Counted from the stretch's first letter, positions 41,764 to 50,623 are shown. The stretch: DNA of 64,000 bases from Mesorhizobium atlanticum (GCF_003289965.1 NZ_QMBQ01000001.1:62001-126000); one strand, 5' to 3'. The notes: generated from the sequence alone by a model not told the origin. Translations and numbers: made by a program.

Positions 41764-44202
41764 ATGCAGACACATGCGCGGGTGGTGATCGTTGGCGGGG
41801 GATGCGTCGGCGCGGGAATTCTCTACGGGCTGGCCAAGCGCGGCTGGACCGACGTGGCGCTGCTGGAGCGCACGCAGCTGACCGCCGGCTCGACATGGCA
41901 CGCGGCGGGGCTGATCCCCTCCTATGCCCGCAACATCAATGTCGGGCGCATGATCAACAAGACCATCGAGATCTATGAAGAGCTGGAAGCCGAGACCGGG
42001 CAGCCGGTGGGCTGGCACAAATGCGGGCAGCTGCGCATCGCCAATTCGCGCGACCGGCTCGACGAGTATAAGAGCTATATGAGCGTCGCCGAGGTGCAAG
42101 GCATGCGGGCGCAGCTGCTGACGCCCGACGAAGCGCGCAAGCTGTGGCCGCTGCTCGACAACAAGGAGATGCTCGGCGCGCTCTACCATCCCGATGACGG
42201 CCATATCGCGCCGGCCGACGTGACGCATGCCATGGCGAAGGGCGCGCGGGATCTGGGCGCAAAAGTCTACCTCAGCACCGAGGTCACCGGCTTCAAGCGG
42301 ACCGCCGGCGGCGAGTGGCTCGTCCGGACCAATCAGGGCGACATCACCTGCGAGCATGTGATTTGCGCCACCGGCAATTACGCGCGCCAGACCGGCGCGC
42401 TGCTCGGCCTCGATATACCGGCGATCCCGATCCTGCATCAATACTGGATCACCGAAGCGGTGCCGGAAGTGGTGGAGCGCAAGCGCGCGGGGCGGCCCGA
42501 AATGCCGATCCTGCGCGACGAGGGTTTCGAGGGGTATCTGCGCGAGGAAGGCGACGGGCTGATGTTCGGGCCTTACGAACGCACCGAGCACCTCAAGCTG
42601 TTCGCCGAGGACGGCGTTCCCTCCTGGTTCGGCGCCGACCTGCTCGAAGAGGATTTCGAGGCGGTGTCGTGGAACTGGGAGCAGGCCTTGCGGCTGGTTC
42701 CGGCGCTCGGACGCGTGGGCATCAAGGCCAATGTGCGCGGGCCCTTCCAGATGACGGCCGACGAACTGCCCTTGATGGGACCGGCCTGGGGCTTGCCCAA
42801 TGTCTGGCTCGCCGAAGGCGTGCCGGGCGGCATCCTGTGGGGCGGCACGATCGGCTACTATCTGTCCGAGCGGATCGTCGAAGGCGGCAACAGTATCGAC
42901 ACGTCCGATCTCGATCCGCGCCGTTTCGGCGATTACGCCAACAAGGAATGGACGCGCGAGAAGGTGCGCGAGGCGTGGGGCACGCATGCCGAGCAGAAAT
43001 ATCCGGGGCAGGACATGCCCGCCGCGCGGCCGCAGAAGACCGCGCCTTCCTATGACAGGCTGACGAAGCTGGGTGCCGTCTGGGGCGTGCTCAACGGCTG
43101 GGAGATGCCCAACTGGTTCGCGCCGAAGGGCGTCGAGGCCAAGGACCAGTATAGCTGGCGCTGGACCGAAAAGGGCGTGTTCGTCGGCGAGGAGGTGCTG
43201 GCGGTGCGCAACGCCGTCGGCCTGGTCGAGATGACGCCGATGACCAAGTTCGAGGTGTCGGGCCCGAACGCCGCCCAATGGCTGGACCGGATCATCGCCA
43301 ACCGCTTGCCGACGGTCGGCAAGGTGACGCTGGCGCATCATCTGACGGCCAACGGCGGCGTGCAGGCGGAATACATGGTGGCGCGGCTTGGCGAGGACCT
43401 GTTCTACCTGATCTCCACGCCGCGCGCCGAGCGCTGGAACTTCGACGATCTTTCCAGGTTGCTGCCGGCCGACGGCAGCGTGGTCTTGAAGAACGTCACC
43501 AACGATCGCGGCTGCTTCACGGTCGTCGGGCCGAAGGCGCGCGAGGTGCTGCAGCCGCTGACCGAGATCGACCTTTCCAACGAAAGCTTTCCTTGGTTCG
43601 GCGTCAAGACCGGCGGCGTGGCCCTCGCCAGCGATGTGCGGCTGTTGCGCGTCAACTATGAGGGCGAGCTCGGCTGGGAGCTCTATCACCCCCTGCCCTA
43701 CCAGCGGCAGTTGCTCGACGCGATCCTGAGGGAAGGCGGGAAGCACGGCATGCGGCTGGTCGGACTGCATGCGCTGGAGTCGCTCAGGCTCGAGAAATCC
43801 TATCGCGCCATGTATCGCGACATGAATCCGGAGCTCAACGCGCTGGAGAGCGGGCTGGAACGCTTCATCCGCCTCGACAAGGGCGATTTCGTCGGGCGCG
43901 ACGCGGTATTGAAATACAAGGAGCGCAATGACCAGCGCCGCTCGGTGACACTCAGGATCGACACGGACGGCGCCAGCACTCTAGCCAATGAGGGGCTCTA
44001 CAGCGACGGCAAGCTGGTCGGGCGCATCACATCCGGCGGCTATGGCTATACGCTCGGGCATGATGTGGCGCTGGCGCTGCTGCCCGAGCGTTTAGCGAGG
44101 CCCGGCACGAAGCTCGATGTTGCGATCCTGGGCGATTGGAAGACGGCGCAAGTGGTCGCGGATTCGCCTTACGATCCGAGCTCGGCCAGGGCGCGAATGT
44201 AG
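41764..44202 (+). CDS. FAD-dependent dimethylglycine/sarcosine dehydrogenase-like oxidoreductase with GcvT domain
   Basis: 812 residues. N-terminal DAO domain with VVIVGGGCVGAGILYGLAKR; GSTWHAAGLIPSY is the flavin-attachment region in this family. From about residue 430 a folate-binding GcvT-type aminomethyltransferase domain follows (YSWRWTEKGVFVGEEVLAVR, VEMTPMTKFEVSGP, and YEGELGWELYHPL). Such enzymes remove an N-methyl group and hand it to tetrahydrofolate. The start is ATG 41764; a TTG precedes it. The following gene is an epimerase-like enolase 4 bp away, which suggests N-methyl-proline or betaine breakdown. Confidence 0.92.
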   Translation: MQTHARVVIVGGGCVGAGILYGLAKRGWTDVALLERTQLTAGSTWHAAGLIPSYARNINVGRMINKTIEIYEELEAETGQPVGWHKCGQLRIANSRDRLDEYKSYMSVAEVQGMRAQLLTPDEARKLWPLLDNKEMLGALYHPDDGHIAPADVTHAMAKGARDLGAKVYLSTEVTGFKRTAGGEWLVRTNQGDITCEHVICATGNYARQTGALLGLDIPAIPILHQYWITEAVPEVVERKRAGRPEMPILRDEGFEGYLREEGDGLMFGPYERTEHLKLFAEDGVPSWFGADLLEEDFEAVSWNWEQALRLVPALGRVGIKANVRGPFQMTADELPLMGPAWGLPNVWLAEGVPGGILWGGTIGYYLSERIVEGGNSIDTSDLDPRRFGDYANKEWTREKVREAWGTHAEQKYPGQDMPAARPQKTAPSYDRLTKLGAVWGVLNGWEMPNWFAPKGVEAKDQYSWRWTEKGVFVGEEVLAVRNAVGLVEMTPMTKFEVSGPNAAQWLDRIIANRLPTVGKVTLAHHLTANGGVQAEYMVARLGEDLFYLISTPRAERWNFDDLSRLLPADGSVVLKNVTNDRGCFTVVGPKAREVLQPLTEIDLSNESFPWFGVKTGGVALASDVRLLRVNYEGELGWELYHPLPYQRQLLDAILREGGKHGMRLVGLHALESLRLEKSYRAMYRDMNPELNALESGLERFIRLDKGDFVGRDAVLKYKERNDQRRSVTLRIDTDGASTLANEGLYSDGKLVGRITSGGYGYTLGHDVALALLPERLARPGTKLDVAILGDWKTAQVVADSPYDPSSARARM

Positions 44203-44206
44203 CCAT

Positions 44207-45316
44207 ATGCGCATCGAGCGGATCAACGTCTATTCGGCCCATTTGCCGGTCAAGAACGGCGTCTACCGCATGGCCAGCGCCGATGTGGAGGCGCTGGACT
44301 CCACACTGGTCGAGATCGTCACCGATGACGGGCTCGCAGGTTGGGGCGAGACCTGCCCGATCGGCCCGGTCTACCAGCCGCATCATGCGCTGGGCGCCCG
44401 CGCCGCCATCGCCGAGATCGCGCCCGGCCTCATCGGTTCGGAGATCGCCTCGATCAGGCTGCTCGCCAGGCAAATGGACGAGCGGCTGAACGGCCACGGC
44501 TACGCCAAGGCCGCCTTCGACATGGCGTTGCTCGACGTGCTCGGCCAAAAACTCGGCGTGCCTGTTTCGACGCTCTTGGGTGGCGCGCTGACCGACCGCG
44601 TGCCGGCCTATTATTCGCTGATCGTCGGGCCGCCGAACGAGACGGCGAGGATTGCCGCCGACAAGGTGAAGGCCGGCTATCAGCGCCTGCAGGTGAAGAT
44701 CGGCGGACACAACCTGGAAGAGGATGTGGCTGTCGTCAACAGGGTCTGGGAAGCGGTCGGCTACAAGGCGCGGATCGCGGTCGACGGCAACCGGGGCCTG
44801 ACGGTGGCCGCGGCGATCCATCTCGACCGGCTCTGCCAGGCGATCCCCTTCGTCTTCGAGCAGCCCTGCAACACGATGGACGAGATCGCGACGCTGAAAG
44901 GCCGCGTCACGCATCCGGTCTATCTCGACGAAAGCACCGAGGACCAGAACGCGGTGCTGCGGGCAATCTCGATGGGCATCGCCGACGGCTTCGGCTTCAA
45001 GGTGACGCGGCTGGGCGGGCTGACCAAGATGACGACGGTGCGCGACCTTTGCGCGATCCGCTCACTGCCGCACAGCTGCGACGACGCCTGGGGCGGCGAC
45101 ATCATCGCGGCGGCCTGCGTGCATCTTGCCGCCACCGTCGAGCCGCGCCGCATGGAAGGCGCCTGGATCGCGCAGGAATACATCAAGGGCCATTTCGACC
45201 AGAAGCACCCGGTCGTCATCAAGCAAGGCCACATCGCCGTGCCGCAACGGCCGGGGCTCGGCGTGAAGCCGGAGCCCGGCATGTTCGGCAAGCCGGTGGC
45301 GATATACGGGCCGTAG
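44207..45316 (+). CDS. hpbD: Enolase-superfamily epimerase, hydroxyproline-betaine 2-epimerase (HpbD)-like
   Basis: 369 residues. Metal ligands Asp193, Glu218 and Asp241 and the catalytic lysines Lys164 (LQVKIGGH) and Lys265 (GFGFKVTRL) show a muconate-lactonising-enzyme type racemase/epimerase. Tyr56, Asp292 and Trp320 fall where I remember the betaine-binding cage of HpbD. From memory, HpbD epimerises 4R-hydroxyproline betaine and proline betaine at C2. The four-base gap to an upstream demethylase-type oxidoreductase supports betaine catabolism. The symbol rests on residue positions and context; another N-substituted proline is possible. Confidence 0.72.
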   Translation: MRIERINVYSAHLPVKNGVYRMASADVEALDSTLVEIVTDDGLAGWGETCPIGPVYQPHHALGARAAIAEIAPGLIGSEIASIRLLARQMDERLNGHGYAKAAFDMALLDVLGQKLGVPVSTLLGGALTDRVPAYYSLIVGPPNETARIAADKVKAGYQRLQVKIGGHNLEEDVAVVNRVWEAVGYKARIAVDGNRGLTVAAAIHLDRLCQAIPFVFEQPCNTMDEIATLKGRVTHPVYLDESTEDQNAVLRAISMGIADGFGFKVTRLGGLTKMTTVRDLCAIRSLPHSCDDAWGGDIIAAACVHLAATVEPRRMEGAWIAQEYIKGHFDQKHPVVIKQGHIAVPQRPGLGVKPEPGMFGKPVAIYGP

Positions 45317-45379
45317 GCCAAAGCAGCGCGCAGCCAGTTCGCCGTTTCGAATCGGCGCGGGCGTAGGCGACAATTGTCA

Positions 45380-45447
45380 GCGCCGTCCCCCACTCCGTCT
45401 CGGCGCTGCGCGCCGAGCCACCCCTCCCCCCTCCGGAGGGAGAGGAA
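45380..45447. repeat. GC-rich repeat, copy 8
   Basis: CGTCCCCCACTCCGTCTCGG, a CGCTGCGCG palindrome and CCTCCGGAGGGAGAGGAA. Same plan as the 18-23 kb copies. Lies between the epimerase gene and DUF2934 gene. Confidence 0.65.
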
Positions 45448-45512
45448 ATAGTCATCGAAGCGGATCGTTCCGCCCTGTCCCGCGTTCTTGTGACACGCAA
45501 GGAGGAACGGCG

Positions 45513-45836
45513 ATGGACGACGATCGGACCGAGAAGATCAGGCAGCGCGCCTATGAGATCTTTCAGCGCGAGGGCGGTATCCTTGGCCATCACGAACGGC
45601 ACTGGCAACAGGCCGAGATGGAGATCGACCGCGAAGCGGCTCTGCCGCTGACCGCGGGCGACGCGCTGCCCGAAACGCGCGAGATCGACAGCGCGGATGT
45701 GCTGACGGTGGAAGCGCTGGCCATGCGCACCGGCATTTCGGGCGACGAGGCGCGGGAGCTGCTCGATCGGCTGGGCAACGATCGCGCGGCGATCGAGCAA
45801 GCCGCGCGGAGTCTCAAGGCAAAGCGGCGCAGCTGA
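45513..45836 (+). CDS. DUF2934 domain protein with a helical C-terminus
   Basis: 107 residues. KIRQRAYEIFQREGGILGHH and ERHWQQAEMEIDRE form the DUF2934 block. The C-terminal MRTGISGDEARELLDRLGND and RAAIEQAARSL segment resembles the 66-residue protein at 38965. Function unknown. A second DUF2934 gene is at 28515. Confidence 0.85.
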   Translation: MDDDRTEKIRQRAYEIFQREGGILGHHERHWQQAEMEIDREAALPLTAGDALPETREIDSADVLTVEALAMRTGISGDEARELLDRLGNDRAAIEQAARSLKAKRRS

Positions 45837-46066
45837 CGAGCCAGCAACCATCCCATCTGCGCTTCACGCCGAGGACTACGGGCGTGCCCAGGACACGTCC
45901 CGGCGCCCGCGCTTTGGTGTGCGCTTTCAGGCGCAATGGTCACGCTTGTCCTCATCCTCGTGACGGTATGGGCAGCGCTCGCTGAGCAGCGCCCGCTTTT
46001 CGCTCCGTCGGCGGAACCCTCGGCCCGATCAGAGGTTCATCCCCTGTACACCACAGGAGATGCGCC

Positions 46067-46351
46067 ATGGACCACACCAGCCACGTAAGACTGACCAATG
46101 CCGAGCTCACGCCGGAGATCCTCGAAGGCGCCACCATCTACGGGCCCGACGACGAGAAGATCGGGTCGGTCGACCATCTGCACCGCAGCCAGGTCGTCAT
46201 CGACGTCGGCGGCTTTCTCGGCATCGGCGCCAAGCCGGTGGCCGTCACCGCCAGCCAGCTCGATTTCATGCGCGACGAGGACGGCGACGTGCATGCCGTC
46301 ACCAGTTGGACGAAGGATCAGTTGAAGGCGATGCCGGAGCATCGCGACTGA
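46067..46351 (+). CDS. PRC-barrel domain protein
   Basis: 94 residues with CAGGAGATGCGCC before the ATG. LEGATIYGPDDEKIGSVDHL, VVIDVGGFLGIGAKPVAV and TSWTKDQLKAMPE are the PRC-barrel pattern. Small single-domain members are common in Rhizobiales; the fold is shared with photosynthetic reaction centre H subunits and RimM, but this protein's role is unknown. A strong terminator follows. Confidence 0.88.
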   Translation: MDHTSHVRLTNAELTPEILEGATIYGPDDEKIGSVDHLHRSQVVIDVGGFLGIGAKPVAVTASQLDFMRDEDGDVHAVTSWTKDQLKAMPEHRD

Positions 46352-46380
46352 CGAGTTGCGGTTGTGAATAAATGAAGAAA

Positions 46381-46407
46381 ACGGGCCGGCATTGTCGGCC
46401 CGTTTTT
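46381..46407 (+). terminator. Rho-independent terminator
   Basis: Perfect 8-bp stem ACGGGCCG / CGGCCCGT with a 7-nt loop and a T-run, 30 bp after the PRC-barrel gene. The A-run on its left side could let it act on the opposite strand too. Confidence 0.85.
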
Positions 46408-46511
46408 CGTTCATGTCCGCGTCATAAGCTTCTATTGTAGTTGCATCGCTCGGCGGCCTGCATCTGGCCTCCGTGCTCAACGAGACGCTGGCGGTGGACA
46501 AGTAGCCCCGG

Positions 46512-47722
46512 TCAGCTGCGCACGGCCACGACGAGACAGGCGCAGAGCGCCACATTGACGGTCGCGGCCAATGCAAGGGTCGTCAGGACGAGGTAGCCGC
46601 CGCCAATGCCCAGAAGCAGCGCTCCGATCGAGGGAGCCGCCGCCTGGATGATAAGGCTCGGCGTTGCGAGCTTGCCCATCAGAACGGCGTATTGCTGCGG
46701 ATCGAACAGCACCAGCGGCAGGGCGCCGCGCGCGATTGTGTGGATGCCGTTGCCCGCGCCGTAGAGGATAAGGGCGAGCGCGATGAACGCATGGCTCGCC
46801 AGGAGCAGCCAGATCCCGGCCGCGAGCAGGGATACGGATGCCAGCATCGTCCAGATAGGATGGTGCCGGTTGCGGCCGATCAGCAGTTCCGCCACGCGCG
46901 CGCCGACCTGCGACGGGCCGACTAGGGCGCCAAGACCGACTGCCGCCGCCAGGCCCACGCCGCGCAATTGCAGCAGCGTCAGCAGGTGGACGGAGAGCGT
47001 GGATGCGATCATCGCGGCCAATGTCAGGATGGAGGCAAGCAGAATGAAGCGTGCCCGCGCCCCGCCCGTGGCGGATGCCTCTTTCGACTTCCCCCTCACC
47101 GGGCGGGCGTCGCGGGTGGAGGCGGCGGTATCACCCAAAGGTGGAGCGGCAGGCAGACCGCCAGATGGATCGCGGCATAGGAAAGGCAGGCGATGCGCCA
47201 CCCGCCATGCTCGACCAGGAAGGCGCTGAGCGGCCAGCAGACGGTGCTGGCGAAACCACCGAAGAGCGTCAGGTTGGTGATGGCGCCGCGCGCTGCTCGA
47301 CCATAGAGCCGCCCCAGCGTGGCGAAACCGGCGTCGTAGAGACTGCTCGACATGCCGAGGCCCATCAGCAGCCAGGCAGACAGGTAAAGGGGATAGACAG
47401 TTGCCGTCGCCAGCAGCGAATGCCCGGCCGCGAGCAGCAGCGAGCCGGCGGCGAGCACCGGACGGCCGCCATGGCGCTGGATCAGCCGGCCGGTGACGGG
47501 GGATACAAGCCCGGCAAGCAGCAGCCCGCAGGACAGGCCGGCAACGACCAAGGCGAGCGACCAGCCGGTATCCTTTGCAATCGGCGCGGCAAGGACCGCG
47601 GGCAGATAGTAGGACGATCCCCAGGCGAGGATCTGCGTGATTCCGAGGGCCGTGACGAGAACATGACGGTTGCGCTGGACGGGCGCAGGCGCTTCGGCCT
47701 TCACGGATTGCTCAAAGCCCAT
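46512..47722 (-). pseudogene. Major facilitator superfamily transporter interrupted by a frameshift
   Basis: The N-terminal half (start 47722, MGFEQSVKAEAP) encodes six helices (WGSSYYLPAVLAAPIAKDTG, LYDAGFATLGRLYGRAARGA) and stops at 47096. The next frame continues with helices 7-12 (FILLASILTLAAMIAS, AVGLGALVGPSQVGARVAEL, LYGAGNGIHTIARGALPLVL) to 46512. Joined near 47100 they give about 400 residues, the normal MFS length, so one or two bases were lost or gained, or there is a sequence error. It is divergent from a GNAT gene. The same MFS subfamily is often found beside arsenic or acetyltransferase genes. Confidence 0.78.
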
Positions 47723-47751
47723 TATCAATCGAGCCTCAAAGGGGAGCGCAC

Positions 47752-48270
47752 ATGCGTATCGCGGTAATCGATGAGGCCGAAGCAACGGCGCAGCTCGATG
47801 CCCTCGCCGGGCTCTTGATGCAGAGCATAGAGGATGGCGCGCTCGTCGGCTTCGTCCTGCCCTTCGATGCCGAACAGGCCCGGTCCTATTGGCAAGGCAT
47901 CTTCCCCTCGCTGGTGGCCGGGGAGCGCCTTCTCATCTGCGCGTATCTCGAGGACAATCTCGTCGGCACCGTCCAGCTCTATCTGTCGCCGGAACCGAAT
48001 GCGCTGCACCGGGCGGAGGTTTACATGCTGCTCGTGCATCGAGATTTCCGGCGGCAAGGCATCGGTTCCGCGCTCATGGCATCCCTGGAAGACGAGGCAA
48101 GGAAGAGAAAACGTTCCCTTCTGCTTCTCGACACCGCCGAGGGCGGAGCAAGCGAGCGGCTCTATCGGCGCATGAATTGGCGGCAAGTCGGCATCGTGCC
48201 GCATCATTCCGTCGACCCGTTCGGCAAACCAAAGGCGTCCATCTATTTCATGAAGCATCTGGCGCCCTAA
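47752..48270 (+). CDS. GNAT family N-acetyltransferase
   Basis: 172 residues. The acetyl-CoA loop is VHRDFRRQGIGSALMASLED, preceded by the AEVYMLLV strand and followed by LLLLDTAEGGASERLYRRMN and a C-terminal Phe-Met strand. Likely a small-molecule acetyltransferase. It is divergent from the frameshifted MFS gene by 29 bp, so the two probably worked as a detoxification pair. Substrate unknown. Confidence 0.9.
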   Translation: MRIAVIDEAEATAQLDALAGLLMQSIEDGALVGFVLPFDAEQARSYWQGIFPSLVAGERLLICAYLEDNLVGTVQLYLSPEPNALHRAEVYMLLVHRDFRRQGIGSALMASLEDEARKRKRSLLLLDTAEGGASERLYRRMNWRQVGIVPHHSVDPFGKPKASIYFMKHLAP

Positions 48271-48298
48271 GCGGGGGGGCAGGATCCTTTGTTTTTTC

Positions 48299-48346
48299 GC
48301 AATTCCGGACGGAAAACCGCTACGCACTTTTCCCGGAATTACTCGT
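48299..48346. repeat. GCAATTCCGGACGGAA intergenic element, copy 2
   Basis: CGCAATTCCGGACGGAAAAC pairs with the CTTTTCCCGGAATTAC end. It overlaps the 3' end of the arsC gene and supplies the last codons and stop. Confidence 0.8.
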
Positions 48347-48742
48347 ATAGGCGACCTGCTCGCCGTCCTCCTTGATAAACTCCCGCACCGGATTGTCGAG
48401 CAGCGGCAGCACCGCTTCCGATGGCCGGCACAGTCTCGTCCCTTTCGGCGTCTCGACGATCGGCCTGTTGATCAGGATCGGATAGGCAAGCATGAAATCG
48501 ATCAGTTCCTCGTCGCTCCATTTCGGATCGGCGAGACCGAGCTCGGCATAGGGCGTTCCCTTCTCCCGCAGCAACTGGCGGGGTGCGATCCCCATCGCCG
48601 CGATCAGTTCGAGCAGCCGCTCGCGGCTGGGCGGCGTCTTCAGATATTCGATCACCACCGCTTCCTCGCCGCTGGCGCGGATCATGGCGAGCGTGTTGCG
48701 CGAGGTCCCGCAAGCGGGATTGTGGTAGATCGTGACCGTCAT
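48320..48742 (-). CDS. arsC: Glutaredoxin-type arsenate reductase ArsC
   Basis: 140 residues. The catalytic Cys11 is in YHNPACGTSRNTL; RPIVETPKGTRLCRPSE carries the conserved arginines and LLREKGTPYAELGL the middle motif. It reduces arsenate to arsenite using glutathione/glutaredoxin. The start overlaps the upstream aqpS stop by four bases. The last eight residues (TSNSGKSA) come from the repeat element, so the natural C-terminus was replaced or extended. Activity should not depend on this tail. Confidence 0.93.
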   Translation of the reverse strand: MTVTIYHNPACGTSRNTLAMIRASGEEAVVIEYLKTPPSRERLLELIAAMGIAPRQLLREKGTPYAELGLADPKWSDEELIDFMLAYPILINRPIVETPKGTRLCRPSEAVLPLLDNPVREFIKEDGEQVAYTSNSGKSA

Positions 48743-49437
48743 GGTTCTGCTTTCAGTGGGTGGGATTGCTGAACGGTTTCGGGCTTGAGCAGCCAGCCCA
48801 TCAGCGCAAGCGCGATTAGGGCGCCGAGCAGCTCGGCGATGATGAAGCCCGGCAGATCGACCGGCCTGATGCCGGAGAAGCTGTTGGTGAGCGAGCGCGC
48901 CACGGCAACAGCGGGATTGGCGAAGGACGTGGACGCCGTGAACCAATAGGCCGCCGTGATGTAGAGCCCGACCAGCCACGGCACGGCCCGCCGTTCGAAG
49001 CGAATGCCGGCGAGAATGACGGCGACAAGGCCGAATGCCGCGACGCCTTCGGAGAACCATTGCGCCGGACCAGCTCGCGACTTCGTCGCGATCTCCAGAA
49101 CCGGCAGGGCGAACATGAGATGCGCCGCGACCGTGCCGGCGATGCCGCCGATAAACTGCGCGGCGAGATAGGGCGGAAGATCGCGGGCGGGCAGCGACCG
49201 GTTGAGGCAGAACACCAGCGAAACGGCGGGATTGAAATGCGCGCCGGAGATCGGCCCTAAGATGGTGATCAACACCACCAGCATGGCGCCGGTCGCGAGC
49301 GTGTTGCCGAGCAGCGCCAGCGCGGCGTCATGCGTCAGCGTCTCGGCCATGATGCCGGAACCGACGACCGTCGCCACCAGCAGACCGGTGCCCAGGACTT
49401 CGGCGACGAACCGCCGCGCGAGATCGAAGCCGTTCAT
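48739..49437 (-). CDS. aqpS: Aquaglyceroporin AqpS (arsenite channel)
   Basis: 232 residues from MNGFDLARRFVAEVLG, six membrane helices. Both NPA boxes are intact (GAHFNPAVSL and SFANPAVAVA). In Sinorhizobium the arsR-aqpS-arsC operon uses this channel, in place of ArsB, to let arsenite leave after ArsC reduction; here the order is the same. Translation is coupled to arsC by an ATGA overlap. The substrate call rests on the operon. Confidence 0.93.
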   Translation of the reverse strand: MNGFDLARRFVAEVLGTGLLVATVVGSGIMAETLTHDAALALLGNTLATGAMLVVLITILGPISGAHFNPAVSLVFCLNRSLPARDLPPYLAAQFIGGIAGTVAAHLMFALPVLEIATKSRAGPAQWFSEGVAAFGLVAVILAGIRFERRAVPWLVGLYITAAYWFTASTSFANPAVAVARSLTNSFSGIRPVDLPGFIIAELLGALIALALMGWLLKPETVQQSHPLKAEP

Positions 49438-49471
49438 CGGCTGGCCCTGGGTCGGGGCAAAGGGCGCGACA

Positions 49472-49822
49472 TCATTGCCGGGTACCCTCGCCTGGCCGGC
49501 AGCAAGGTGCGGCAAGCGCCGGCGCGCAGATTTCCGGACGGCCCGAGCAGCAATCCTCCATCAGGAACCGGATCAACCCGGACAGCGCGTCGTATTCGGC
49601 GCTGTACACGATCGAGCGGGCATCACGCCGCGCGGTGACGAGGCCGGACCGCTCCAGTTCCTTGAGGTGGAAGCTGACATTGGAGGGCGAGACCTCGACC
49701 TGTTCGGCGAGCGAGCCGGCAGCGATGCCGTCCGGTCCGGCAACGACCAACAGGCGCAGCAGGCGCAGGCGAGTTTCCTGCGACAGCGCGCCAAAGGCGA
49801 TCAGGGCTTGACGTTCATCCAC
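49472..49822 (-). CDS. arsR: ArsR-type arsenic-responsive repressor
   Basis: 116 residues from a GTG at 49822. Winged HTH: LSQETRLRLLRLLVVAGPDG, LAEQVEVSPSNVSFHLKELE. There is no CxC in the usual alpha-3 helix; instead cysteines cluster at the C-terminus (EDCCSGRPEICAP, then APCCRPGE), as in the second class of ArsR repressors. It should repress its own operon and perhaps the divergent DUF6428 gene through the dyad at 49824-49841. Confidence 0.92.
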   Translation of the reverse strand: MDERQALIAFGALSQETRLRLLRLLVVAGPDGIAAGSLAEQVEVSPSNVSFHLKELERSGLVTARRDARSIVYSAEYDALSGLIRFLMEDCCSGRPEICAPALAAPCCRPGEGTRQ

Positions 49823-49823
49823 G

Positions 49824-49841
49824 TTTCAATAATCCTTGAAA
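49824..49841. promoter_or_regulatory. Candidate ArsR operator (TTTCAA-N6-TTGAAA)
   Basis: A perfect 6-bp dyad directly beside the arsR start and 24 bp before the divergent DUF6428 ATG; a further TTGAAAT half-site follows at 49844. It fits the TCAA-N6-TTGA type of ArsR box. Confidence 0.65.
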
Positions 49842-49864
49842 TGTTGAAATGAGGAATAGCCGAC

Positions 49865-50386
49865 ATGCTGTCTTCTGACAATCATAAAAACGCCGCCCCG
49901 ATCGACCCCTCCGACCTGACCATCGGCGACCTGCTGGGCGCGCTGGCCGATTACAAGGACAGGCCGCTGGTGTTCCGCTATGACGGGCGGCCGGTTAAAC
50001 CGGGCTATCATGTCACTGAGGTGAAGGCAGGGCAGTTCGCGGCGCTGGATTGCGAGGCCAATCCGGAATCCTGGTCGGAGATCTTCGTCCAGCTATGGGA
50101 CGTGGACGAAGGCGGGCCGGTCCATATGTCGGCCGGCAAGTTCGCGGCAATCATCCGCAAGGTCTCGGATCATGTCGCCCTCGACCAGTCGGCGAAACTG
50201 ACCTTCGAGGTCAGCGACGGCATCCGCCCGATGGAACTGCACTGCGCAGCCCAGCCAAGCGTCGTTGGCGGCACCATCGAGGTCGAGCTTTCGCCGCGAC
50301 CGGCGAGCTGCAAGCCGCGTGACCGCTGGCTGAAGGAACAGGCGGCTGCGGGCAAGCCGAGTTGCGGAGAAAGCCGCTGCTGCTAA
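49865..50386 (+). CDS. DUF6428 family protein linked to the arsenic operon
   Basis: 173 residues. DLTIGDLLGALADYKDRPLV and YDGRPVKPGYHVTEVKAGQF, FVQLWDVDEGGPVHMSAGKF, and a cysteine-rich end (GKPSCGESRCC) are as in the DUF6428 proteins commonly found next to arsR and arsC. It may buffer or sense arsenite through the C-terminal cysteines; that is inference. It shares the control region with arsR. Confidence 0.8.
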   Translation: MLSSDNHKNAAPIDPSDLTIGDLLGALADYKDRPLVFRYDGRPVKPGYHVTEVKAGQFAALDCEANPESWSEIFVQLWDVDEGGPVHMSAGKFAAIIRKVSDHVALDQSAKLTFEVSDGIRPMELHCAAQPSVVGGTIEVELSPRPASCKPRDRWLKEQAAAGKPSCGESRCC

Positions 50387-50411
50387 CCCGGCGAACTGCG
50401 CCGCCGCCGCT

Positions 50412-50501
50412 TCAGAATCTGATCAGGCCATTGGCCTGCAGCAAATAGAGGCCCACGAGAACGATAGCGATCAGCGCCACCCAAACGACTGTCCTGCCCA
50501 T
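50412..50501 (-). CDS. Very small single-pass membrane protein (29 aa)
   Basis: MGRTVVWVALIAIVLVGLYL continues LLQANGLIRF and stops. One membrane helix with GGGAC upstream. Similar short peptides are left unannotated in many genomes. Function unknown. Confidence 0.5.
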   Translation of the reverse strand: MGRTVVWVALIAIVLVGLYLLQANGLIRF

Positions 50502-50623
50502 GCGCGAAGTCCCAGTTGATCGGCCCTCATGAACGCACGCGCAGCGGTTGCGTTCCCCATGTACCGGGTTGCATGCTGCCCAGGGAGGATCAAGTCACGA
50601 ATTGCTGAGCGGCGGGCGGCGCG

